Shown: positions 1 through 10,229, numbered from the stretch's first letter. The stretch is 64,000 nt of DNA from Odontocerum albicorne (GCA_949825065.1 OX463865.1:16569763-16633762), one strand, 5' to 3'. Notes: generated by a model not told the origin, from the letters alone. Program-made: numbers and translations.

Positions 1-134
1 TGTATGGGTGGGGTTTGCATATTTCGGAAGCAGTTAAAAACTATCCTTTTTGTAAGGTCTTATCAAAATCTATGATTTTATCTGAATACTACATAATAAG
101 AAGACCTACAAAAGTTACTTTGCAATTCGTTATC

Positions 135-1115
135 CCTTGGTAAGCAGTGTGTGTATATTATGTTTATTTATTTTGTGTGTATATTATTGGTAAACAGTAT
201 GTGTTTATTTTGTGTGTATATTATTGGTAAGCAGTGTGTGTATATTATGTTCATTTATTTTGTGTGTATATTATTGGTACGCAGTGTGTGTTTATTATTG
301 GTAAGCAGTGTGTGTATATTATGTTTATTTATTTTGTGTGTATATTATTGGTAAGCAGTGTGTGTTTATTTTGTATGTACGAGTATATCATTAGTAAGCA
401 AAGTGTGTATATTATGTTTATTTATTTTGTGTGTATATTATTGGTAAGCAGTGTGTGTTTATTGTGTATGTATATTATTGGTAAGCAGTGTGTGTATATT
501 GTGTTTATTTATTTTGTGTGTATATTATGTGTATATATTATTGGTAAGCAGTGTGTGTTTATTTTGTATGTATATTATTGGTAAGCAGTGTGTGTTTATT
601 TTGTATGTACGAGTATATTATTGGTAAGCAAAGTGTGTATATTATGTTTATTTATTTTGTGTGTATATTATTGGTAAGCAGTGTGTGTTTATTGTGTATG
701 TATATTATTGGTAAGCAGTGTGTGTATATTATGTTTATTTATTTTGTGTGTATATTATGTGTATATATTATTGGTAAGCAGTGTGTGTTTATTTTGTATG
801 TATATTATTGGTAAGCAGTGTGTGTTTATTTTGTATGTACGAGTATATCATTGGTAAGCAAAGTGTGTATATTATGTTTATTTATTTTGTGTGTATATTA
901 TTGGTAAGCAGTGTGTGTTTATTGTGTATGTATATTATTTGTAAGCAGTGTGTGTATATTGTGTTTATTTATTTTGTGTGTATATTATGTGTATATATTA
1001 TTGGTAAGCAGTGTGTGTTTATTTTGTATGTATATTATTGGTAAGCAGTGTGTGTTTATTTTGTATGTATATTATTGGTAAGCAGTGGTGTATATTAAGT
1101 TTATTTATTTTGTGA
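135..1115. repeat. GT/TA-rich minisatellite with 230-bp higher-order period
   Basis: The array is built from variants of a unit near 50 bp that contains GTAAGCAGTGTGTGTATATT followed by a TTTATTTATTTTGTGTG-type stretch. The diagnostic variant GTATGTACGAGTATAT recurs at about 377, 607 and 837, so several basic units have been copied together as a 230-bp higher-order block. Long open frames run through it only because the repeat is poor in stop codons. They encode low-complexity Cys/Val/Tyr/Ile strings and are not genes. Confidence 0.95.
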
Positions 1116-1135
1116 TATTTTTAATATATCAATAA

Positions 1136-1215
1136 TAGTGCGTTCAACTCCCGAGTTAGAGCGCCCTTGAGGAAAGTTTGATCTCTAAACGGCGTTATAC
1201 AAATTTTCCTAATAT
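1136..1215 (+). repeat. B-box monomer repeat (tRNA-derived SINE remnant)
   Basis: A dispersed segment of about 70 bp with a GTTCAACTCCCGAGTTAGAG core, then a CTCTAAACGGCG stretch and a TATA-rich end. Single copies also lie at 18155-18240, 40995-41065 (minus) and 49597-49665, and the tandem array at 25180-26090 is built from the same unit. The motif resembles the internal B box of tRNA-type Pol III promoters (consensus GGTTCRANNCC). No A box is visible, so this is a fragment rather than a tRNA gene. Confidence 0.7.
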
Positions 1216-1335
1216 TATTTTTACTCAATATATTGACAAAGAAATTAAAATAAAGTGTACACAATAAAAGACGTATGAATAAAGTAATTCTTAGCAAACC
1301 CTGGTTAGATATCTTATATACAAGTATTATTAAAT

Positions 1336-1625
1336 TTTGTAATTTGTTTTATCAAACACTGTTTATTCCACTTTTTGTAACGGTATAACCCTACCGGTTT
1401 CAAGGCTTTCACCTCATCATCAGGGCAACACAAACAAGACTGAATTATGTTCGAACTGGTACCGAGATACACGCTTCTAACAGTAAACGGTAAACATTCG
1501 GGTTGGGGACTGGGGGTTGGGGGAGGGATGGGACAACCTCGGCGAGCAGCGGTGTTTGATAAAACAAATTACAATGTCTTTAAACCTCCACAATGTGAAT
1601 GCCTAACTATTAATAATATATTATT
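1336..1625. mobile_element. Penelope-like terminal repeat, inverted arrangement
   Basis: An antisense copy of the PLE 3' terminal repeat (1336-1440, with ATCAAACACTGTTTATTCCA and CCGGTTTCAAGGC) runs through a short antisense piece of PLE coding/3' sequence (about 1440-1545). It then closes with the sense end of the same repeat (TGTTTGATAAAACAAATTAC at about 1553). The assignment rests on 15085-15200, where the same repeat directly follows a GIY-YIG reading frame. The palindromic layout recurs at 5078, 10230 and 52080. Confidence 0.75.
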
Positions 1626-1959
1626 AAATTACATACCTATTAAAAAGTTGATTTAAATAAAAAAATCCCACCAACCTGAAAAAAAACGAAAAGGTAAAAA
1701 TGGTTAATATTTTCATATATCTATTTTTTATAGTTATGTTATACCTATAAAATAACAAAGTGACTTTGATATAGGGAAAGAGCAAGAAATTTGGAATATT
1801 TAGAAATCTCCACATATTTATATGAATAAATTACTTATGCGGATGTCGAGCGTGCTATGAAAAGTTGCTGGATATGATTTTCACGCCATTGTTGAGATTT
1901 TTGAAAATTATGTATGTAATGAAATATGATTAAAGTTTGTGTAATAATGCTGTCTTTCA

Positions 1960-2078
1960 TTTACACACGATAAATGAAAGGCAACAAACCCAGATCCATT
2001 AAAACTGTACGTTCAAATTAAATTACTTGTTTTCGCAAATTATGCATATTTCTTGTCATGTGTAAAATAAATAAGTGT
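1960..2078 (+). repeat. LINE 3'UTR-type dispersed repeat
   Basis: The segment from AAATGAAAGGCAACAAACCC to the TTTCTTGTCATGTGTAAAAT end is repeated at about 35225-35345, where it lies downstream of a LINE C-terminal coding remnant. A short end piece is also seen near 45420. It is therefore interpreted as the 3' end of a non-LTR element, ending in AATAAATAA-like sequence. Confidence 0.55.
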
Positions 2079-2187
2079 GAAAATTTTGACTGAATATTTT
2101 AGTACATAAAATAAATTATAATACAAATAATTATTGAATGAAATAATATGTGAGAGTTAAAATAATTATAAATTCAATGAACATGTA

Positions 2188-2456
2188 CAGTACCCGGCGG
2201 TAAGTAATATACATCGGGCTTAAGAAAGAGGCTGTCGGCCATAATCGGCTAACTTCGGCTTTGTAGAGCGTCGTCTTTGTCATTCATACACGTGTTCCGT
2301 CGCGATTTGTCAGTTGTCAAGCGTTCTAGGGTGTGGTCGCGTCCACTTCAAAGAATATAGACGACAGAGGCGACGCTCTACAAAACTGAAGCTAGCCGAT
2401 TATGGCCGACAGTCTTTTTTTTAAGCCCAATGTGTATTACTTACCACCGGGTACTG
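2188..2456. mobile_element. MITE family A, TA-flanked, 269 bp
   Basis: It begins CAGTACCCGGCGGTAAG and ends with the inverted sequence CTTACCACCGGGTACTG. It is flanked by TA on both sides (2186-2187, 2457-2458), as expected for Tc1/mariner-type insertion. The arms continue inwards for about 95 bp through TCGGCTAACTTCGGC and GTAGAGCGTCGTC, so the element can fold into a long hairpin. No coding capacity. Related copies lie at 31530-32136 and 55582-55877. Confidence 0.9.
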
Positions 2457-2729
2457 TAAGTAAATTTGGGTAACAAGATAAAAAAACATACTCACTCATA
2501 CAAACAATCCAAGATTCACTACCATTTACTAACATATGAAATTTTTAATAAAGGAATGAGACTACATTGTCACAGGCCTTGCCTAGTAAAGGGGAAACAA
2601 TATTGTCTTCAGTCCCATTAATTGGAACTCGGCTTTAAAGCCACCGACTAGTAATACTATCATACGTTAAAAGGCAACAGCACTTGAATACGTCTAGCAG
2701 GCGTGAGTATTAAGAGCGGTGAACTGAGC

Positions 2730-3168
2730 CTTACCAGTTCATCGAATTTATTTTTTGTACTGTCCAAGCAGCGAGGCTCTGAAACCAGTTACAAACCAAT
2801 ATTAGACTCGCTCCGTCCTTGGCAGGCTTAAACAAGTGACTGGAAAAACTTTTAATTTCTAGTCAGTATAATAACGTGTTTTATTCCTAATTTTTCTTTC
2901 TTCTCCACAATTCACTCTTTTTCTTTTGATTGATGATATCTTTATTTATATGAAAAGGAATGTTCGGGTGATTGTGGTCTTTGTGGAGTTTATGAGCGTA
3001 TGCTTACGTATATGTTCATGAATTTCGTTGGAATGGGTAGTCATTTGAATGTTTTTGCAACCATGTAACTTGCTTTATTTACTTTTGTCTGGTAAGGGAT
3101 TGCCGCCTCGCAATAATCCCGCCAGATTGTTCTGCAGTTAAGTGTTCATAAATAAATAAGTACTAAGC
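2730..3168 (+). mobile_element. LINE 3' end (Jockey/CR1-like), 5'-truncated
   Basis: This matches the LINE 3' ends at 9700, 26330 and 59130. The last coding remnant includes CTCTGAAACCAGTTACAAAC, which corresponds to the RLWNQLQ-type C-terminus read at 59130-59473. It is followed by a 3'UTR with TTACTTTTGTCTGG and a TTGCCGCC box, and ends in AATAAATAAG. Several indels break the frame. Clade is inferred from the C-terminal protein pattern only. Confidence 0.8.
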
Positions 3169-3356
3169 TGCCGCAATTTACAAACGTGACTTTTCAATGA
3201 ATGCAAAGAATAACATTGAAATAATGCTAAAAAACGTACTAAGTAGTTTCAAACAAAATTGAAAATAAAAACAAAAATGAATTCGGTGTAAATGTTTGTT
3301 TTTGTTTATTGAATCTTCGAAAATATTATAGTTTCATTTTGTGGTGCCATTTTTTA

Positions 3357-4308
3357 TTAGGTGTTAACATACGAGAAAGTTATGTCCGTTTTTTTTCCAA
3401 ATTAAAAATGAGCACCAAAAGTAAAAACAAAATGGTTAAAGTTATACGTCATTCGAAAGAAAATTTTCTGTTCTACAAGATATTTTGTTTGCTTTTACGT
3501 TACATATATTATTTTATTTGATTACACGCCTTCAAAATGGAATGTAAAGTAGACAAAAGTGAGCATTTTCGACACCTCCTTCTGTTCACGTTCAATCGAG
3601 GGAATAAAGCTGCCAAAGCTGCTCGCGATATTTGCAAAGTATACGGTGAAGATGCTATGAATGAAAGGACAGCTCGTCGATGGTTTTTGCGTTTCAAAGA
3701 CGGTAATTTCGACCTGAAAGACATGGAGCGTTTCGGACGACCAGTGGACTTCGATGAGGACCGCTTAAACCATATTATTCACGAAGATCCCCTTCAAACC
3801 ACCGTAGAATTGGCTGAGCTGATGAATTTTAGTCACATGACTGTATACCGCCATCTTAAATCAACGGGAAAAGTCCAGAAGTTCCACATGTTTTGAGTGA
3901 AAACAACAAAAATCAACGTTCGACAATTGATTTTTGTTGTTTTCACTCAAAACATGTGGAACCTAAGCGCCGAACTTCTGGACTTTTCCCGTTGATTTAA
4001 AATAGCGGTATACAGTCATATGACTACAATTCATCTGTTCAGCCAATTCTACGGTTTTGGCAGCTTTATTCCCTCGATTGAACGCGAACAGAAGGAGGTG
4101 TCGAAAATGTTCACTTTCGTCTACTTGACATTCCATTTTGAGGACTTGTAATCAAATAAAATAATATACGTTACGTAAAAGCAAACACAATATCTTGTAG
4201 ACCAGAAAATTTTCTTTCGAATGACGTATAAGTTTTACCATTTTGTTTTACTTTTGGTATTCGTTTTGAATTTGGAAAAAAACGGACACAACTTATGTTA
4301 ACACCCAA
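3357..4308. mobile_element. Palindromic mariner element, copy 1
   Basis: Flanked by TA (3355-3356, 4309-4310). The left terminus TTAGGTGTTAACAT and the right terminus (inverse TTGGGTGTTAACATAAG) are the same end. Both arms then run through the same 5'UTR into the same transposase N-terminal coding region. The arms meet near 3920-3945, where CAACGTTCGACAA is followed by inverted coding sequence. The right arm has lost about 170 bp of coding sequence near 4055. No transposase 3' half is present, so the element is non-autonomous. Confidence 0.9.
3537..3896 (+). pseudogene. mariner transposase, N-terminal DNA-binding half
   Basis: A 119-residue open frame with two helix-turn-helix regions. The first spans about residues 8-50 and includes AARDICKVYGEDAMNERTAR. 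A linker with a GRP motif follows at about 67-69. The second helix-turn-helix, about 75-110, ends SHMTVYRHLKSTGKVQKF. This is the paired HTH domain that binds mariner terminal repeats. All catalytic aspartates are missing, because the frame runs into the palindrome centre. A truncated product might bind ends without cutting, but nothing shows that it is expressed. Confidence 0.85.
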
Positions 4309-4339
4309 TACATAAAAGGAAAATAAGTAAATAAAAAAT

Positions 4340-4440
4340 TTATTTTATATTTTTGTGTTCACCACAGGTTTATTTTAGGTTCAGAACCAGGTTTGAAGAC
4401 CAACGTCTTCGTCAGGTGAAGATAAACTAAATTGTTTAAA
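4340..4440 (-). repeat. PLE-like terminal repeat, family III
   Basis: Read on the minus strand this holds CTGACGAAGACGTTGGTCTT, then CAAACCTGGTTCTG and an AATAAAC-containing tail. The same arrangement in sense is at 16235-16330. The layout (CTGANGA, short self-complementary stem, then AAAC, then AATAAA-type tail) parallels the main PLE terminal repeat, although the sequences differ. Assignment to PLEs is inferred. Confidence 0.45.
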
Positions 4441-5077
4441 TATATTCTGTTCAAGTATTAATAATATAATATAAGAGATATGAGGTAGGGGAAGAGAAGT
4501 GGGGAGAGATGTGATACAATGGTGAATGGGGAGGGGAAAAATGTGAAAGTGAATGTGAATCTTCAAGACAGGGGGGGATTTTAAATAGGAAACATATTAA
4601 GCAGAGGGCTATGATGAAAATTGGTTTGGTTGTTGATGATATTTAAACTTTATTTTATCAGACTCAAAACCAACGTTTTGTGAACTCTGGTTTATGTTTT
4701 TATATTCCCTCGTTTCCAGGTAACCTTAGCATTTTCACAAGCTGGAATAATTATCACCTGGGGGGACTCAAACCGTTAGCCTGACATAAAAAAAAATTTT
4801 CTTCAAATCACATTAAAACGAAAAAAATATTTAAAATTCCAACGTCTAAAAGAGAAGATTTGAATTTCTATTTGGTGATTTGCAAAAGAGGAATTGAGTT
4901 TATATTTAATTTTTCGTTTTTATTTAAAAATAATTTCAGTAAATTCGATCTCAAAGGATTTGCGATTTATGTTAAAAGAGCGAGAGTGTTCCGCAATTTA
5001 ATTTTGATTTTTTTAAAGGCCAAGGATTTAATATTTTTAATTTAAGTAAAAATAAAGGAACAAATATTCATTGTTAT
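4441..5077. other. Unassigned AT-rich interval
   Basis: The interval contains a purine-rich tract (about 4470-4575) and AT-rich sequence with short open frames only. At 4640-4700 it has a weak similarity to the PLE-like family III tail. No convincing gene, TIR or tandem repeat is seen. Confidence 0.4.
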
Positions 5078-5345
5078 TTGTTTTATCAAACACTGTTTAT
5101 TCCACTTTTTTGTAACGGTATAACTCTACCGATTTCAAGGCTTTCACCTCATCTTCAGGGGAGCAAAAACAAGACACTTCAGGGGAGACAAGACACTTCA
5201 GGGGAACACAAACAAGTCTTGTTTGTGCTCTCCTGAAGATGAGGTGCTTTGAAACCGGTAGGGTGAAACCGTTATAAAAAATGGAATAAACAGTGTTTGA
5301 TATAACCAATTATAATGTCTTTCAGCCTCCACAATGTTAATGCCT
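5078..5345. mobile_element. Penelope-like terminal repeat, palindrome
   Basis: An antisense copy (5078-5160) is followed by a short triplicated AGACACTTCAGGGGA-type spacer and then a sense copy (about 5215-5345). The sense copy carries CTGAAGATGAGG at 5233 and GAAACCGGTAGGG at 5251. In the CTGANGA motif the variable base is A here and T in most copies. The sense copy ends with the usual CACAATGTTAATGCCTTAAC tail. Confidence 0.75.
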
Positions 5346-5384
5346 TAACTATAAATAATAATAATAAATAAATGCAGGTTTATT

Positions 5385-5620
5385 GATAGCAACATAGTAT
5401 GTACATAATACATTTAGATAAATTTCAAGAACATATTAAAAAGAGAATAAATTAAAAAAACAGAAGCTATCAAAAGGTCTGGGCTCATCTAATAACATCC
5501 CCCCGGCCAAGATACACCCCACCACTATAGGGCGAGCCCAGCCACGGGGACACCAGATGTTTTTCAGCCCACACCCTAGAACATGTAGAATAAGAAGAGA
5601 AAAAAAACACAAAAAATAAA
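5385..5620. repeat. Dispersed repeat family H, copy 1
   Basis: This copy contains GGTCTGGGCTCATCTAATAA, CCGGCCAAGATACACCCC and CAGCCCACACCC in order. The same ordered blocks occur immediately downstream (5640-5835) and at 33565-33810, starting with an AATAAATAAATATAAGGTTTATTG-like end. It is probably the 3' part of an unidentified retroelement lying on the minus strand, but no protein domain is visible. Confidence 0.6.
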
Positions 5621-5639
5621 TAGATGTCAAAAAAAATAC

Positions 5640-5835
5640 ATTCAAGAGAGAAGACATAAATAATTCAAGTTACATTCAACAAAAACACATTCAAGAGAGA
5701 AGGTCCGGGCTCATCCCATAAACATTCCCCCGGCCGAGATACACCCCAACAATGTAGAGCGAGCCCGATCGCAAGGGCATCGGGGCCTTCCAGCCCACAC
5801 CCCCGCGTATCTAGATTAAAAACAAAAAACATATG
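5640..5835. repeat. Dispersed repeat family H, copy 2
   Basis: A second copy in the same orientation as the preceding one, holding GGTCCGGGCTCATCCCATAA, CCGGCCGAGATACACCCC and CAGCCCACACCC. The pair looks like a local duplication that has diverged. Flanking AACAATAAACAGAAAACAAT-type short repeats follow at 5840-5920. Confidence 0.6.
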
Positions 5836-7119
5836 GCAGAAAACAACAAACAACATGGCATGGCAGAAAACAATAAACATAATTCAATAAACAGAAAACA
5901 ATAAACAGAAAACAATAATATACGAGTATATAACAAATATTCAATATGCTTTGAGAGCTATGTCGAGATATGCTTGAATGAGGTATAAAAACAGTGTATA
6001 AGTGCCAACATTTGCCATTGAAATACAGGACAGTGACTATAGACCTATTCGCAGATCATTGAAATAGGTCCCTTTTCAAGAAAGACGATTATTGTGTGGT
6101 GCGCTATTTCTATAGGGAGTCCAGAACGATCATATTGTTTATGAGTAACTCATATCAAATATGTATACGGGTATATATATATATCTCAATGAACATTGTT
6201 TTGTTTCAAAAGCGCCAAAAAGTGTATGTAAAGTATTCTGCAAATAATTTCTAACGATCTCTGATATAAAACAGTGAATTCTGATATGGGACGGGGTATT
6301 TTGATCAAGTTTTATCCAAAACCGGTTTTATGGCGTGGAATGGGGTGCCTATTGGTATTAGAGATATGGGTGGTGTCTGTAACTTTAGGGAATATTTTAA
6401 GACAACCCTTCTTGGGAGGAATATAACACGTTAAAAAAAAATGGAATTAAATTTGCTTTAAAAATTGCAAGAGCTGCCCTCGTATCGAATTTGAATTTGA
6501 AAAAAAAAATGCAAAATGATTTCCATCGAAATTAACCAATTAAAAAAATATGACCGCTAAATATTGTTACCAGGTGACCCATATACGAGTCGTTACTGAA
6601 TATGTCGATGAATTTCCTATCAAACAATATCGAAGACAGTTTTGCAGTTAACAAAGGCTATTGTATTTAACCACACAGTTAAAATATAACTGAACCAAAT
6701 AACCCACACTTCCGCGAAACAGAACAGTTAAATTTCCAATCTGCACAACCCCCGCAAATTGGAAAACGGGCGTTATTGGGAAACAGGGGTGTGAATCTTC
6801 CACTCCCACCTACAGGGTGCTTAGTGCGTGATATTTTTGTGTACATTCTAATGGATAAAATACAACATAATATATATATTTATTCTGTAAGCTTCTGTGA
6901 CCTAATCGGTTCGACACTTTTTTCCCTACTTTTTACGCGATGTTTGATTAGTCGTTTTTATTAAAAAAAAGTTTTGTCTGGGTTTTACTTCAGTTTTCTT
7001 TAACATCTTTCTGAATGGTTCAAAGAGATTGACACATAGTAATAAACCTGTTAGGCTAGATTATATACAACTTAAGTATAGTACAATATATAATCCATAT
7101 TTTATGAAACAATAATCAT
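5836..7119. other. Unassigned interval
   Basis: AT-rich sequence with small direct repeats (ACAATAAACAGAAA, 5840-5920), a short TA run near 6170, a small inverted repeat around GACCTATT/AATAGGTC (about 6043-6070), and a slightly GC-richer stretch at 6660-6830. The open frame at 6776-6964 shows no recognisable domain. No gene is called. Confidence 0.4.
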
Positions 7120-7175
7120 CAGTGTAAAGGCCGGACTTTTTTTGTGGACAGAACAATAGTCCGGCCTTTACACTG
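7120..7175. repeat. Perfect 18-bp stem hairpin
   Basis: CAGTGTAAAGGCCGGACT at 7120-7137 is exactly inverted at 7158-7175, around a 20-base loop. The GC-rich stem stands out in AT-rich surroundings. The ends read CAGTG, as in many Tc1/mariner termini, but no TA duplication is visible. It could be the collapsed ends of a MITE or a small structured RNA. Confidence 0.85.
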
Positions 7176-7239
7176 TATGCAAAAATAACATCAGGGTATT
7201 TTCACAACGGAGTAATTAGAGAAGAGAGACAGTAAAGTT

Positions 7240-7450
7240 TTCCTATCCTGCCACACATATTTCCTTTCTAGTCACACATATTTCCTATCTTGTCACACAT
7301 ATTTCCTATCTTGTCACACATATTTCCTTTCTAGTCACACATATTTCCTATCTTGTCACACATATTTCCTATCTTGTCACACATATTTCCTATCTTATCA
7401 CATATATTTCCTATCTTGTCACACATATATCCTATCTTGTCATACATATT
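7240..7450. repeat. 21-bp minisatellite
   Basis: About ten copies of a 21-bp unit, TCCTATCTTGTCACACATAT plus one base, with CTTTCTAG variants. The unit resembles TATCTTGATACACATTTTTC in the antisense LINE segment at about 32930 and its relative near 39575. The adjacent 7450-7870 is itself antisense LINE, so the array probably grew from a LINE fragment. Confidence 0.9.
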
Positions 7451-7875
7451 ATGTTTCTTCCATACATTTTTATACAACTTCTACGATTTCCCTGAATTTT
7501 AAACTTTTTACTTTCAAAATATCATTCACTTGATCCATAAATACTTTATTTGGTCTTCCTTCACCATCCCCTTTCACTCAAAATTACACTGTAAATTTGT
7601 TTTCGGTAATCTTATACAAACCCTACAATTTCTCTGACTTTTTACATTGCCTTCTTCCAAAATATTACTTGATCCAATCATACTCTCAACGGTATTCCTC
7701 TATCACGTCTTCCACTGATATTTGCACTGTTTGTTTGGACAGTCTTTCTTCATTCGTTTCTCTCGACATACACAATCCACTTCAGAGTGTTCTTGTTCAT
7801 TCTAAATTACTTCCTCCAGTATTCTGTTATACATTGTCACTCCATGCATTGCACCCATTCCTTTCTGCGTCCACG
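7451..7875 (-). mobile_element. LINE fragment (antisense), family L3
   Basis: Plus-strand blocks ATCATTCACTTGATCC, TGGTCTTCCTTCACCATC and CTTCCACTGATATTTGCACT match the order seen at 32830-33560, 36740-37080, 37560-37880 and 39490-39670. The plus-strand blocks are the antisense of a C-terminal LINE region. Sense relatives at 41690 and 57590 read RMKRCVDAEKAKNIC-like sequence. Many frameshifts; no intact domain. Confidence 0.65.
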
Positions 7876-8164
7876 TCTCACTTATATAATAAACAAACTA
7901 TAAAAAATACCTTATCAAAGATGACTGCACGAGTTAACCATATATAATTAAATAAAAGATAAACCAAGTGGATCATTCAATTCAAAGAATTAATAATAAA
8001 TACTTTTTATGAATTTTGAAATTGATTTTGCACCCTTAACTGCAAGGACTCGTGTTAAAGTTTACCTTTTTTACAATCAAACGCATTGTCTTAAATATCT
8101 ACAGATTGCTTCTAGTGAGGGGGACTGCATGTTAAATCTATATAAAATCTTAAAGAAATCTTAA

Positions 8165-8433
8165 CCAAACTGAGACGCGTTGTCATGCGGTAACGCTATG
8201 GATTTCCACGCGGAATTTCGATGGTTTGAACCCCACGCTGTATGTTCCCCTCGAATGATACAGGCATTTTTTCCGCCTAGTATTCGGAGATATAAGATTC
8301 AGTACAGGGATGTGGCCGGTGAGTTTGCTCACTTAAAAAAAAACTCCATAATATAGATTCGTCTTCAATTGAATTGACGTTGGCATGGTGAGGGGATTCT
8401 CGATAACGAGGCCCAGCAACGACGATAACTTAA
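8165..8433 (+). mobile_element. tRNA-derived SINE, family S2, near-complete
   Basis: The head carries an A-box-like TGTCATGCGG and a B-box-like GGTTTGAACCCC, then CCCTCGAATGATACAGGC. The body has GATGTGGCCGGTGAGTTTGC and an A-run. The 3' part reads AATTGAATTGACGTTGGCAT and GAGGCCCAGCAACGAC. The same modules occur at 12640-12850, 26090-26235 (minus), 29105-29230 (minus, head only) and 50515-50870 (minus). The order of modules defines a Pol III-type SINE. Confidence 0.75.
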
Positions 8434-9060
8434 AGGGGTCCTAGTCTAAATTTTAAAATTCTTAATATTTACAAAGTTATAGCTATAAATGAGGCAGCAA
8501 TTATGCCACACTGGTATGACTGACAATAATCTCAAAACTTGAAACGCGATTTTCTCGAAACTGATTTTTTCGACCTGGTCGACATAAAATTTCAAGTTCT
8601 ATTTAACCGATTGCCTTCAAATTTGATGTAAAACTTAAATAAATATTTTTATATCGTCCCTACCTTGAAAAAAATTTTTTTTTTTAACTTTTAAAAAAAA
8701 AATGACATTTGAGAAAAGGGTTAAAAATTGACATTTTTTTCAGACAGCCGCCATTTTACAACTTTTTTTTTAGGTACCAACTATAACAAAACTATTTTTT
8801 ATTAAGAAACTGTGTACAATTTTTGTTTTTAATTTATGAAAGGGCTTTAATCATGTCGACCAGTTTACCCCCTTTTTTTACAAGATATAACACCTTATAA
8901 CATATTGAATTTAAAATTTTCTTTTTCCACAATTTTTTTATACATTCTCAAATCATCAATTAAAAAACTGTAAAAAATGCATGGAAAAAATGTTTTTAGT
9001 TTTTTTTTATGAAGTCTGAAAAAACGCCCGAAATTCTCGCCTTTAGATTAGAATACCCCC
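8434..9060. mobile_element. TTAA-flanked non-autonomous element, 627 bp
   Basis: TTAA is present on both sides (8430-8433, 9061-9064). The left end reads AGGGGTCCTAGTCTAAA and the right end inverted reads GGGGGTATTCTAATCTAAA. The interior is AT-rich with long T runs and no open frame. TTAA target duplication fits piggyBac or a Sola-type transposon, and the superfamily cannot be settled from the ends alone. It sits directly at the 3' end of the preceding SINE. Confidence 0.7.
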
Positions 9061-9064
9061 TTAA

Positions 9065-9215
9065 CCGAATACTACTTGGCCAAACAATTTCAAAGTGCTC
9101 TTTTTCATCCTACTCAATACATCAGCCTTAAACTCACATTCATCCCTTATCATTTCATTTCGTATTCTGTTATACATTACCACCCCATATTCTCAATGTA
9201 GGCATTCACATTTTT
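9065..9215 (-). mobile_element. LINE fragment (antisense), family L3
   Basis: AAAGTGCTCTTTTTCATCCT, CAATACATCAGCC and TTCATTTCGTATTCTGTTAT match the corresponding blocks of the longer antisense LINE at 33120-33230. It probably continues the 7451-7875 fragment, separated by the inserted SINE and TTAA element. The remainder up to 9690 shows no recognised feature. Confidence 0.6.
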
Positions 9216-9699
9216 GTTGTTATTATCAAAGCTTAATCTTATTTTTGCATTTGTAAAAGCAATGAAAAAGCCTTTATTTTAAGACAGAAATATACGATTT
9301 ATGTTACATATATCAACAAAAGTTAAACCACATTTTAAACTATTGTACTGAGATATTTAAGCACTTCAAAATCTACTTTGGTTTTTACAGAGAACAAAAA
9401 TTGTATATTTTTAGAGCAACGTTAAAGGGATGTAAGAATAGAAAAATCTATTATCTCTGCTTACTCTACGAGGGTTGTGACACAATCGTACAATAAAGGT
9501 GTACATAGTCACCCTGTAGATTCTCACCCCAACAGGCAGGAGGCAATGGGTGGGATTGTTAAAGGGTGGCGAAAGACAAACATCGCGGGTGCTTCTACAG
9601 TTTTAGTCACTTAAAACCTTAGACGATTGTTCTCAAACATCGGCTCGCTTGCAATGTGAGTTTTTATATATAAGATCGTTTTACAAATCAATTCAAGCA
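9216..9699. other. Unassigned interval
   Basis: AT-rich sequence followed by a more balanced stretch (9440-9660). No domain, TIR or repeat match was recognised by eye. Confidence 0.35.
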
Positions 9700-10140
9700 G
9701 AAATTGTTAATTGGCTTTCCTAGATCACCGCTCTTTTTTTCTTACATTATCCTTTTCTGTCCATGCAGTAAGATTGTTACTAACTAATATTAGATCTTCT
9801 CGGTCACTGACATTTAATAAAAAGTCACTGAAAAACTCTTAATTTTATATCAGTACGAACATTTTTCAGTTGCAATTTTTCTTTTCTGTCCACTTTCACT
9901 TTTTTTTACCTTTGTTTGATGATATCTGGTTTTTATTAAGTTATGAACATTGTTTATGAATTTTGGGACAATTTAACATAACTTCCTTTACTTACTTTTG
10001 TCTGGTTGATTGGAAAATATTACTGTTTGGCAAATCCATCAGATTATTTTATAATAAATTATTCAATAAATCTAGGAATTTGGTTGACTGGAAAAGATTG
10101 CCACATGGCTATCCACAAGGCCCAGATTATTCCGCTAGAT
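9700..10140 (+). mobile_element. LINE 3' end (Jockey/CR1-like), degenerate
   Basis: Shares CCTAGATCACCGCTCTTT, TGTCCATGCAGTAAGA and TTACTTTTGTCTGGTTGATT with the better copies at 26330 and 59130. The terminal TGGAAAAGATTGCC box appears twice (about 10010 and 10095), so a second tail fragment lies directly downstream. No long open frame survives. Confidence 0.75.
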
Positions 10141-10229
10141 TATACAATGAAAGAGTAATTTTATTATATTTTATCACATTGTATGATATTTTATCGACCA
10201 TTAAAAAATGTTGCAAAAATAATACTTGA

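Noticed and set aside
135..1044. Cys/Val/Tyr/Ile-rich open frames
   Set aside because: Products of a GT/TA-rich minisatellite with few stops.
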